A DNA stretch of 6,206 nt from Betaproteobacteria bacterium (GTDB lineage Bacteria; Pseudomonadota; Gammaproteobacteria; Burkholderiales; Casimicrobiaceae). Location of the stretch: the NCBI GenBank assembly GCA_025355395.1, contig JANXZT010000089.1:1-6206 (forward strand), in the 5' to 3' direction. Below the pieces are notes generated by a model that was not told the origin of the DNA, searched no databases, and was given only the letters and a program-made list of their open reading frames with translations. Numbering within the stretch: the first letter of the stretch is position 1; each line of letters starts with the position of its first letter. The position numbers were made by a program, and so were the translations under genes. Positions 1-5,571 of this stretch are shown piece by piece.

Positions 1-1
1 A

Positions 2-712
2 CTCGATGTCTCGCTCCCGGGCCGCGGCCAGGACGGCGGCGGATTGCATCCCCTCACCCGCACGCTCGACCGCGTGGAAACGCTCTTTCGGTCACTTGGA
101 TTCGAGGTCGCCGACGGGCCTGAAATCGAGGACGACTTCCACAATTTCACGGCGCTAAATACTCCTGAAAATCATCCCGCCCGCTCGATGCAGGATACAT
201 TCTACGTCGAGGGCGGAAAGGTGTTGCGTACGCACACTTCGCCGATTCAGGTGCGTTACATGGAAACGCACGCGCCGCCGATCAAGATCATTGCGCCCGG
301 ACGAGTGTATCGGGTGGACAGCGATGCCACGCACTCGCCGATGTTTCATCAGGTCGAGGGCTTGTGGATCGACACCGACGTCACCTTTGCCGACCTCAAG
401 GCCGTCATTACCGAGTTCCTTCGATATTTTTTCGAGCGTGACGATCTCAAGGTGCGGTTTCGACCCTCGTTCTTTCCGTTCACCGAACCCTCCGCGGAGA
501 TCGACATGAGCTTTGGCGACGGATGGCTGGAGATCGCCGGGTCGGGGCAGGTTCATCCCAATGTTCTGAAGGCGGTGGGGATCGACCCCGAGCGCTATCA
601 AGGGTTCGCCTTTGGCATGGGGCCCGATCGGCTCGCGATGCTGCGCTATGGCGTCAACGATCTCCGGTTGTTCTATGAGAACGATCTTCGGTTCCTCAAG
701 CAGTTTTCCTGA
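2..712 (+). CDS. pheS: Phenylalanyl-tRNA synthetase alpha subunit, 5'-truncated by window edge
   Basis: Catalytic subunit of the cytoplasmic alpha2beta2 class II enzyme that charges tRNA-Phe with phenylalanine. The frame is open from base 2, and 236 codons are visible before the TGA at 710-712; the family is usually about 330-345 residues, so the N-terminal coiled-coil part that contacts tRNA is missing. The visible part starts with the conserved run DVSLPGR, GGLHPLTRT. Class II motif 2 is clear (YRVDSDATHSPMFHQVEGL, encoded around 307-365), as are FRPSFFPFTEPSAEIDM and the motif 3 region (GFAFGMGPDRLAMLRYGV) near the end. The C-terminus, DLRFLKQFS, is where the family normally ends, so the stop is genuine. 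The TTG at 44 is not the start: it encodes a Leu inside the conserved GGLHPL. It is the first gene of a pheS-pheT-ihfA-merR operon; promoter and any leader lie upstream of the window. Confidence 0.97.
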   Translation, partial: LDVSLPGRGQDGGGLHPLTRTLDRVETLFRSLGFEVADGPEIEDDFHNFTALNTPENHPARSMQDTFYVEGGKVLRTHTSPIQVRYMETHAPPIKIIAPGRVYRVDSDATHSPMFHQVEGLWIDTDVTFADLKAVITEFLRYFFERDDLKVRFRPSFFPFTEPSAEIDMSFGDGWLEIAGSGQVHPNVLKAVGIDPERYQGFAFGMGPDRLAMLRYGVNDLRLFYENDLRFLKQFS

Positions 713-812
713 GATGCGCAGCCGTACGCAGATGTTGCGCTGCGTGACTGCCATGGGCGCGCGGATTATCCAGGGGCGCCCCCGACGACCGCGGCCATGC
801 GCCAACATCGCC

Positions 813-826
813 GGGAATCGATCGTG
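813..826 (+). promoter_or_regulatory. Ribosome binding site and GTG start of pheT
   Basis: GGGA at 813-816 lies seven bases before the GTG at 824-826. This decides the start: the protein read from GTG begins MKFSERWLR, the usual PheT N-terminus, while the upstream in-frame ATG at 797 would add nine atypical residues (MRQHRRESI). Confidence 0.65.
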
Positions 827-3196
827 AAATTCTCGGAACGCTGGTTGCGCACGCTGGTCGACCCGCCCTTGTCTTCGGCGGCATTGCAGGAAACCCTGAC
901 CATGGCCGGGCTCGAAGTCGAAACCGCCGAAACCGCCGCACCGGCTTTCAGCGGCGTGGTGGTCGCATGTATCGATGCGGTGACGCCACATCCTGGCGCC
1001 GACCGCCTGCAGGTGTGCGCGGTCGATTACGGGGCGAACGCGCCGGTGCAGGTCGTATGTGGCGCGCTCAACGCCACTGCCGGGATGCTGGTGCCGTATG
1101 CGACGGTTGGCGCGGTACTTCCGGGCCCCGTCAGAATCACGAGCGCGATCATGCGCGGCATCGAGTCGCACGGCATGCTGTGCTCGGCGAAAGAGCTCGG
1201 CATTGGCGACGACGCAACAGGCCTCATGACGCTGTCGACCGATGCGGTAGTGGGTACGGATCTGCGGCGCGCACTCGCGCTCGATGACACGCTCCTTACG
1301 CTGAAAATCACGCCCAACCGCGCCGATTGTCTGTCGCTCCTGGGCATTGCGCGGGAAGTCGCCGCGATCACCGGCGCGCGTTTGTCTGCGCCCGTTGCCC
1401 TGCCGGCGGCCGTGACCACTACTGCGCAGCGCCACGTGCGGATCGAGGACGCCGAGGCCTGCCCGCGCTTTGCAAGCCGCTTAATCGAGGGGATCGATGC
1501 CCGCGCACCTACGCCCGCATGGATGCGTGAACGCCTCGAGCGCAGCGGTATCCGGCCGATTTCGGCCGTGGTCGATGTCACCAATTACGTCATGGTCGAG
1601 TTGGGCCAACCATTGCACGCCTACGACGATCGACAACTGCAGGGAGATATCGTCGTTCGCTTTGCCCGTCCCGGCGAAACGCTCGCGTTGCTGAACGAGC
1701 AGATTCTCGATCTCGAGCCCGATCTCCTGCTGGTCGCGGACGAACAGAAACCGCTGGGTCTCGCCGGCATCATGGGCGGAGCGCACTCGGGTATTAGCGA
1801 GAGCACGAGCACCATCTTGCTCGAAGGCGCGTTCTGGAATCCGGCCGTGATCCGGGGCAAATCACGCCGCCTGGGATTCGTGAGCGATGCCGGCTACCGA
1901 TTCGAGCGCGGCGTCGACCCGGCGCTGGGACCGGCGGCGGTCGAACGGGCCACGACACTGATTTTGGACATTTGCGGTGGGCGCGCCGGACCGCTTTCCG
2001 ATGTCGCCGGCATCTTGCCCCCGCGACCATCCGTCCGGGTTCGCACGTCGCGCGTGACCCGGCTCCTGGGGGTTGCCATTGCACCGGACGTCATCGCCGA
2101 TTTCTTCACCCGGCTTCACTTTGCATTCGAGCGAACCGGCAACGATTTTCGGGTGACACCGCCCTCCTATCGTTTTGACCTCGCCATCGAAGAGGACTTC
2201 GTCGAGGAAATCGCCCGGCTGTACGGGTACGATGCCATTCCGACGCAACCGGCTGCCCATGTGCAGCACATGCTGCCGGCTCCTGAGACCCGTCGCACCG
2301 CGATCACTTGGAAGCAACGGCTCGCCGCCCGTGATTGGCAGGAAGTCGTGACCTTCAGCTTTGTGAGCGCGCGCTGGGAAGAAGCACTTTTCCCGGACCG
2401 CACACCCGAAGAGCGTCCGATCCGCGTGCTCAATCCCATCGCCAGCCACCTCGATGTCATGCGCACGACATTAGCCGGCGGGTTGATCGAAGCCCTGCGG
2501 ACCAATCTCGTGCGCCACCAGGATCGCGTTCGAATCATCGAAACCGGCCGCTGTTTCGAGCGAACCGACCACGGCGTCCGCCAGCCCCTTCGCCTGGGCG
2601 GCCTTGCCTACGGCGACGCCATGGCCGAGCAATGGGGCGCGCTCAATCGCCCGATCGACGTCTTCGATGTCAAAAGTGATTTGCAATCCATCGTATCGCC
2701 CGTTGAACTGACCACGGTCGCCGGCGCGCATCCCGCATTGCACCCGGGCCGCAGTGCGCGCGTGTTGCTCGATGGGCAAGCCATTGGGTGGCTGGGCGAG
2801 TTGCATCCGCGGCTGGCACGGCATTTCGAACTCCCCCGCGCGCCGATCCTGTTCGAGGTGGACATGGCCCCGCTGGAGTCGATCGACGTGCCCCTGGCGC
2901 GCCCCGTTTCGCGTCTGCCACGGGTGCGGCGCGACTTAAGCGTAATCGTCGACGAGGGCGTACCGGCGCAGGCAGTGGTGGACGCGCTGAAGGCGAGCCA
3001 TCCATCCGCAGTGGAGTCGATCCGGTTGTTTGACGTGTACCGCGGGCCGGGAATTCAACATGGCAAAAAAAGCGTTGCGATTCTTGTGCTTATGCAGGAT
3101 ACTGAACGTACTTTAACGGACGCTGAAATTGAGGCCATCATGGCCAGCCTGTTGGGGGTCGTCATTGACCGCTTCGACGGTGCCTTGCGTCAGTAG
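824..3196 (+). CDS. pheT: Phenylalanyl-tRNA synthetase beta subunit
   Basis: Beta subunit of the alpha2beta2 phenylalanyl-tRNA synthetase; it carries the editing site that removes Tyr mischarged on tRNA-Phe and the tRNA-Phe recognition domains. From the GTG start it is 790 residues, close to the 795 of E. coli. Domains in order: an OB-fold tRNA-binding domain (about 40-148, with MRGIESHGMLCSAKELGIG at 110-128), the linker NRADCLSLLGIAREVA (165-180), the B3/B4 editing region (about 211-385, with GIMGG at 315-319), the B5 domain (about 401-476, ending EEIARLYGYDAIP), the catalytic-like core (about 485-690), and a C-terminal ferredoxin-fold anticodon-binding domain (about 696-789, with RLPRVRRDLSVIVDE). 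It is intact, without a frameshift. It lies 111 bases after pheS, in the same frame, and its TAG stop overlaps the AGGA ribosome binding site of ihfA, which implies a shared transcript. Confidence 0.98.
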   Translation: MKFSERWLRTLVDPPLSSAALQETLTMAGLEVETAETAAPAFSGVVVACIDAVTPHPGADRLQVCAVDYGANAPVQVVCGALNATAGMLVPYATVGAVLPGPVRITSAIMRGIESHGMLCSAKELGIGDDATGLMTLSTDAVVGTDLRRALALDDTLLTLKITPNRADCLSLLGIAREVAAITGARLSAPVALPAAVTTTAQRHVRIEDAEACPRFASRLIEGIDARAPTPAWMRERLERSGIRPISAVVDVTNYVMVELGQPLHAYDDRQLQGDIVVRFARPGETLALLNEQILDLEPDLLLVADEQKPLGLAGIMGGAHSGISESTSTILLEGAFWNPAVIRGKSRRLGFVSDAGYRFERGVDPALGPAAVERATTLILDICGGRAGPLSDVAGILPPRPSVRVRTSRVTRLLGVAIAPDVIADFFTRLHFAFERTGNDFRVTPPSYRFDLAIEEDFVEEIARLYGYDAIPTQPAAHVQHMLPAPETRRTAITWKQRLAARDWQEVVTFSFVSARWEEALFPDRTPEERPIRVLNPIASHLDVMRTTLAGGLIEALRTNLVRHQDRVRIIETGRCFERTDHGVRQPLRLGGLAYGDAMAEQWGALNRPIDVFDVKSDLQSIVSPVELTTVAGAHPALHPGRSARVLLDGQAIGWLGELHPRLARHFELPRAPILFEVDMAPLESIDVPLARPVSRLPRVRRDLSVIVDEGVPAQAVVDALKASHPSAVESIRLFDVYRGPGIQHGKKSVAILVLMQDTERTLTDAEIEAIMASLLGVVIDRFDGALRQ
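3075..3103 (+). promoter_or_regulatory. Candidate internal promoter for ihfA within the 3' end of pheT
   Basis: TTGCGA at 3075-3080 and GATACT at 3098-3103 are 17 bases apart; each matches the sigma-70 consensus at 4 of 6 positions. The surrounding stretch (about 3060-3130) is visibly more AT-rich than the rest of pheT. In E. coli, ihfA (himA) is known to have its own promoter inside pheT, which makes the placement credible, but the match is modest and is an inference. Confidence 0.3.
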
Positions 3197-3205
3197 GATT
3201 CCCCG

Positions 3206-3514
3206 ATGACTTTGACAAAAGCCGAATTGGCCGATCTGCTGTTCGAGCAGCTTGGCCTCAACAAGCGCGAAGCCAAGGATATGGTCGAGCGCTTTTTCGA
3301 GGAGATACGCATTGCGCTCGAAGCGGGCGACAGCGTCAAGCTCTCGGGATTCGGAAATTTCCAGTTGCGGGAGAAACCGCAACGCCCGGGCCGCAACCCC
3401 AAGACCGGGGAGGAAATTCCGATCACAGCCCGGCGCGTTGTGACCTTTCATGCCAGCCAGAAACTGAAGGCAATGGTCGAAGCGGCGAACCATGCCGGAA
3501 CACAACCGAGCTAA
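3206..3514 (+). CDS. ihfA: Integration host factor alpha subunit
   Basis: Nucleoid-associated protein of the HU/IHF (DNABII) family. It pairs with IhfB to bind a specific site in the minor groove and bend DNA sharply, shaping promoters, replication origins and recombination sites. It is 102 residues, near the usual size (E. coli 99). The N-terminal dimerisation helices (about 1-46) are followed by KLSGFGNFQLREK (45-57) and the beta-arm GRNPKTGEEIPI (62-73), with the DNA-intercalating proline at residue 65. ARRVVTFHASQKLK (75-88) is typical of IHF-alpha rather than HU or IHF-beta. The neighbours pheT upstream and a MerR gene downstream also point to ihfA. AGGA at 3195-3198, overlapping the pheT stop, sits seven bases before the ATG. 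It is likely expressed both from the pheST operon and from a promoter inside pheT. Confidence 0.97.
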   Translation: MTLTKAELADLLFEQLGLNKREAKDMVERFFEEIRIALEAGDSVKLSGFGNFQLREKPQRPGRNPKTGEEIPITARRVVTFHASQKLKAMVEAANHAGTQPS

Positions 3515-3914
3515 GGCCGAACTCCCGCCCATCCCCGCCAAGCGGTATTTCACGATCGGCGAGGTAAGCGAGCTGTGCGCTGTAAAGCCGCACGTGCTGC
3601 GTTATTGGGAGCAGGAATTCGCGCAGTTGAAACCGGTGAAACGCCGTGGCAATCGGCGCTATTACCAGCATCACGAAGTGCTGCTTATCCGCCGCATTCG
3701 CGACCTCCTGTACGAGCAAGGCTTTACCATCAACGGCGCGCGGCATCGGCTGGAGAGCGACCCCGGCCCGGGCTTGGCCGGCGTCGTGCGCGAGCGTTCG
3801 GGGCCCACGGCCGGGGCCAACGGGACACGCGGTGGGAGTAATGCTGTCCCCGATCTGACGGAAATACGGCAGGAATTGGAGCAAATACGGCAGCTCCTAG
3901 GCCCGACGGAGTGA
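3492..3914 (+). CDS. MerR-family transcriptional regulator (ihfA-adjacent type)
   Basis: Small DNA-binding protein of 140 residues. A winged helix-turn-helix of MerR type occupies about 18-88: RYFTIGEVSELCAVKPHVLRY, then the wing VKRRGNRRYYQHHEVLLIRRI and LLYEQGFTINGARHRL. A Gly-rich linker (about 91-117) leads to a short C-terminal helix (120-136), with repeated EIRQELEQIRQLL suiting a dimer coiled coil. There is only one cysteine (29) and no metal-binding cysteine set, so it is not a metal sensor like MerR or ZntR; the effector and targets are unknown. The protein is characteristic of the gene that follows ihfA in Beta- and Gammaproteobacteria. Its ATG lies 23 bases inside ihfA, with no strong ribosome binding site in front, so translation is probably coupled to ihfA. 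I see no specific operator. Confidence 0.9.
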   Translation: MPEHNRAKAELPPIPAKRYFTIGEVSELCAVKPHVLRYWEQEFAQLKPVKRRGNRRYYQHHEVLLIRRIRDLLYEQGFTINGARHRLESDPGPGLAGVVRERSGPTAGANGTRGGSNAVPDLTEIRQELEQIRQLLGPTE

Positions 3915-3926
3915 TCCCGCTATAAT
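3898..3926 (+). promoter_or_regulatory. Promoter of tRNA-Pro (perfect -10 box)
   Basis: TATAAT at 3921-3926 is an exact sigma-70 -10 box that begins seven bases after the MerR stop, with the mature tRNA starting 13 bases downstream of it. At 17-base spacing, the -35 position (3898-3903, TAGGCC) is a poor match and lies in the end of the MerR gene, so the -35 assignment is uncertain. It allows the tRNA to be transcribed independently of the operon. Confidence 0.65.
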
Positions 3927-3939
3927 TGATGGTTTTCGT

Positions 3940-4016
3940 CGGGGCGTAGCGCAGCCTGGTAGCGCACCTGCATGGGGTGCAGGGGGTCGGAAGTTCGAAT
4001 CTTCTCGCCCCGACCA
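3940..4016 (+). tRNA. tRNA-Pro(GGG)
   Basis: A 77-base tRNA including an encoded CCA. Acceptor arms CGGGGCG (3940-3946) and CGCCCCG (4006-4012) pair perfectly, followed by discriminator A4013 and CCA 4014-4016. The D-arm contains AGCGCAGCCTGGTAGCGC. The anticodon stem CCTGC/GCAGG (3967-3971 and 3979-3983) closes the loop ATGGGGT, giving anticodon GGG at 3974-3976, with G37 after it as in proline tRNAs. The T-loop is TTCGAAT. It reads CCC and CCU codons. The closest known relative in form is the E. coli proL tRNA. It lies directly after the MerR gene, with its own promoter and a terminator-like hairpin. Confidence 0.97.
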
Positions 4017-4024
4017 TAGGAATC

Positions 4025-4064
4025 AAGGGTCAGCGTCGATAACCGAGGCTGGCCCTTTGCATTT
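4025..4064 (+). terminator. Terminator-like hairpin after tRNA-Pro
   Basis: AAGGGTCAGC (4025-4034) pairs with GCTGGCCCTT (4048-4057): ten base pairs including one G-T wobble, with a 13-base loop. The tail TTTGCATTT is only moderately T-rich, so intrinsic termination may be partial. It begins nine bases after the tRNA CCA end and would separate the tRNA and operon transcript from the signalling genes. Confidence 0.6.
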
Positions 4065-4144
4065 GGGTGGCCGAGACCCGCTGCTCCGACGGCACCGGCC
4101 GAGGCGATTCGATCGTTCGCGGCGCCCCAAGGCACGTCTATTGC

Positions 4145-4173
4145 TTTACCCATGTGCCATTTGCGTCAATAAG
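4145..4173 (+). promoter_or_regulatory. Candidate rpfG promoter
   Basis: TTTACC (4145-4150) and AATAAG (4168-4173) are separated by 17 bases; each matches the sigma-70 consensus at 4 of 6 positions, in the only AT-richer part of the 4058-4202 spacer. A start near 4180 would leave a leader of about 20 bases. An inverted repeat, GGCACGT (4131-4137) and ATGTGCC (4152-4158, one G-T mismatch), flanks the -35 box and could be an operator. Confidence 0.35.
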
Positions 4174-4189
4174 TTACGTCCGATCCTCC

Positions 4190-4202
4190 AAGGGAAATCC
4201 CT
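4190..4202 (+). promoter_or_regulatory. rpfG ribosome binding site inside a small inverted repeat
   Basis: AAGGGA (4190-4195) is a good Shine-Dalgarno seven bases before the ATG at 4203, and supports that start. It is embedded in AGGGAAATCCCT (4191-4202), a perfect dyad that could fold as four base pairs around AAAT and ends at the start codon. Confidence 0.6.
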
Positions 4203-5315
4203 ATGTCCGTTGCGCAGCCCCGCCCGGCCGGCGCCGGTGCTGGAGTCGTCTCCGAGATCGCGCTGGCGCGTGCACAGCGGAACACGGTGTTGATCATCGA
4301 CGACCTTTTCAGCAGCCGTTTGCTGCTCGCCGAGATCGTCCGCCAAATCGACAGCCGCCTCAGCCTGGAGTTGTTCGACACGCCGAGCCGAGCGCTCGAG
4401 TTCGCGCGAAACAACCGCGTCGACATGGTGCTGACAGACTACAAGCTTCCGGAGTTCGATGGCATCGAGCTCATCAAGCAGTTGCGCGGCCTGCCGCACT
4501 GCGTGGACGTCCCGATCGTGATGATCACCGTAGTCGACGACCGGCGGATTCGCTACGACGCCCTGGAGGCCGGGGCTACCGATTTCCTGATCAAACCCCT
4601 GGACGAGCATGAGACGCGCGCCCGCTGCGTCAATCTGCTGGAGCTGCGCCGGCACAAGATTGTGCTCTCCGATCAGGCGCGGGTGCTGCAGTACCAAGTC
4701 GACAAGTCAGTGGCCGAGATCCATGAACGGGAGCTCGAGACGCTCGCCAAGCTCGCGAAGGCCGGCGAATTCCGGGACAAGACCACCGGCAATCATCTGA
4801 TGCGGATGGCAAAGTATTCCGCCCTGACCGGCCATAACATGGGACTGGGCAATGAAACAGTCCACGTTCTCGAAGTCGCTGCGCCGATGCACGACATCGG
4901 CAAGATCGGCACCCCCGACGCCATTCTGCTCAAGACCGGCCCCTTGACGCCCGCCGAGCAGGAAGTGATGCGGGCGCATCCCCGCATCGGCTACGACATC
5001 CTCAAGGGCAGCCCCTCCAAGTATTTGAGCATGGGCGCCATCATCGCTTTGGGCCACCACGAGAAATACGATGGCACCGGCTACCCCAACGGCCTGCACG
5101 CCGAGGATATCCCGGTGGTGGCCAGGGTGGTGGCGGTGGCGGACGTCTTCGACGCGTTGATCAGCGAACGCCCTTACAAGCGTGCCTGGTCAGTTAACGA
5201 GGCCGTCGAGCATATGCGCTCGCAGCGAGGCAAGCACTTCGATCCGCATTGCGTGGATGCGTTCTTCTCGGATATGGTGAAGATCGAGGCGATCCGCGCC
5301 GATTTGCAAGATTAG
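4203..5315 (+). CDS. rpfG: RpfG-type response regulator with HD-GYP cyclic di-GMP phosphodiesterase domain
   Basis: Cytoplasmic two-component output protein of 370 residues; Xanthomonas RpfG is about 378. The receiver domain (about 28-150) has the acidic pair D33/D34, phosphoacceptor D79 in VLTDYKLPEFDG, T109 and K131 (FLIKP), so it should be phosphorylatable. A helical linker (about 151-185) leads to the HD-GYP domain: TTGNHLMRMAKYS with H198, the HD pair H230/D231 in MHDIGKIGTPDAILLKTG, HHEKYDGTGYPNGL (285-298) carrying the GYP-type motif, and ADVFDALISERPYKRAW (313-329) with D314. All expected metal and substrate residues appear present, so it should hydrolyse cyclic di-GMP. In the known Rpf pathway, RpfC phosphorylates RpfG when DSF is sensed; no kinase is visible here. 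Symbol choice rests on architecture plus the adjacent rpfF; it could be a paralogous HD-GYP regulator. Base composition matches the housekeeping genes. Confidence 0.9.
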   Translation: MSVAQPRPAGAGAGVVSEIALARAQRNTVLIIDDLFSSRLLLAEIVRQIDSRLSLELFDTPSRALEFARNNRVDMVLTDYKLPEFDGIELIKQLRGLPHCVDVPIVMITVVDDRRIRYDALEAGATDFLIKPLDEHETRARCVNLLELRRHKIVLSDQARVLQYQVDKSVAEIHERELETLAKLAKAGEFRDKTTGNHLMRMAKYSALTGHNMGLGNETVHVLEVAAPMHDIGKIGTPDAILLKTGPLTPAEQEVMRAHPRIGYDILKGSPSKYLSMGAIIALGHHEKYDGTGYPNGLHAEDIPVVARVVAVADVFDALISERPYKRAWSVNEAVEHMRSQRGKHFDPHCVDAFFSDMVKIEAIRADLQD

Positions 5316-5322
5316 CCCCTCG

Positions 5323-5339
5323 GCGCCCTCAACGGGCGC
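5323..5339 (+). terminator. GC-rich hairpin after rpfG, weak terminator candidate
   Basis: GCGCCC (5323-5328) pairs perfectly with GGGCGC (5334-5339) around TCAAC, starting eight bases after the rpfG stop. No T-run follows, so it is more likely a transcript-end stabiliser or pause site than an efficient intrinsic terminator; readthrough into rpfF is possible. Confidence 0.35.
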
Positions 5340-5400
5340 GCGTCACGCTAGCCTAACGTCGGGCTGCGGCGCCCCGCCCACAATTAAAGAATAGAACAAT

Positions 5401-5450
5401 CGTTCGCCACAGTCGTGGGCGAGCGTTGCAATTTGGGCGAATTTCACGCT
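5401..5450. repeat. Overlapping inverted repeats in the rpfG-rpfF spacer
   Basis: CGTTCGCC (5401-5408) pairs with GGCGAGCG (5418-5425), one G-T wobble; allowing a bulged G, the stem reaches ten pairs around AGTC. A second dyad, AGCGT (5422-5426) with ACGCT (5446-5450), contains a nested AATT/AATT pair (5430-5433, 5440-5443). The two share bases 5422-5425, so as RNA they would exclude each other; as DNA the second could be an operator. No function is established. The rest of the 256-base spacer holds the hairpin at 5323, the promoter candidate at 5479 and the leader hairpin at 5519. Confidence 0.4.
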
Positions 5451-5478
5451 GGCAATCGCGCTTGTTTCCTACAACGAG

Positions 5479-5506
5479 TTGCAAAATCTTAGAAACCACG
5501 TAGGAT
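5479..5506 (+). promoter_or_regulatory. Candidate rpfF promoter
   Basis: TTGCAA (5479-5484) and TAGGAT (5501-5506), 16 bases apart, each match the sigma-70 consensus at 4 of 6 positions. They lie in the most AT-rich part of the spacer (36 A or T in 5461-5520). A start near 5513 would place a 17-base hairpin at the very beginning of the leader. Confidence 0.33.
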
Positions 5507-5518
5507 TTTCTCTCGAGC

Positions 5519-5535
5519 ATGCCCCGCACGGGCAT
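5519..5535 (+). promoter_or_regulatory. Leader hairpin upstream of rpfF
   Basis: ATGCCC (5519-5524) and GGGCAT (5530-5535) pair perfectly around CGCAC, ending 36 bases before the rpfF ATG. There is no T-run, so it is not an intrinsic terminator. It could be an RNA stem in the leader or a protein-binding dyad. Confidence 0.4.
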
Positions 5536-5554
5536 CAGGGTACGCAAAGCTGAA

Positions 5555-5571
5555 CCCCGGGGAGATAGAAA
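5555..5571 (+). promoter_or_regulatory. rpfF ribosome binding site, overlapping a CCCCGGGG palindrome
   Basis: GGGGAG (5559-5564) stands seven bases before the ATG at 5572 and is a strong Shine-Dalgarno that fixes this start. Its G-tract is the right half of the palindrome CCCCGGGG (5555-5562), so the left half could compete for it through longer-range pairing. Confidence 0.65.

Noticed and set aside
797..823. Upstream ATG as the start of pheT
   Set aside because: It would add nine residues not seen in the family. GTG at 824 gives the usual MKFSERWLR start with GGGA at proper distance.
155..1435. 426-residue open frame on the minus strand across pheS and pheT
   Set aside because: It lies antisense to two unmistakable conserved genes; the product is rich in Arg, His and Gln without any recognisable domain. 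Long antisense frames are expected in GC-rich coding DNA.
3064..3071. A7 run in pheT as a programmed frameshift slippery site
   Set aside because: It encodes Lys-Lys in a conserved part of the final domain, the zero frame continues to a normal C-terminus, and there is no obvious downstream stimulatory stem.
4067..4612. 181-residue plus-strand open frame running from the spacer into rpfG
   Set aside because: It overlaps the REC domain of rpfG in another frame, its product is a low-complexity Arg/Pro-rich sequence, and its start lies just after the terminator-like hairpin without a ribosome binding site.
5350..5357. GCCTAAC resembling an integron attC core (RYYYAAC)
   Set aside because: No matching GTTRRRY inverse core follows at the expected distance and no integrase or cassette structure is visible; a seven-base match is expected by chance.
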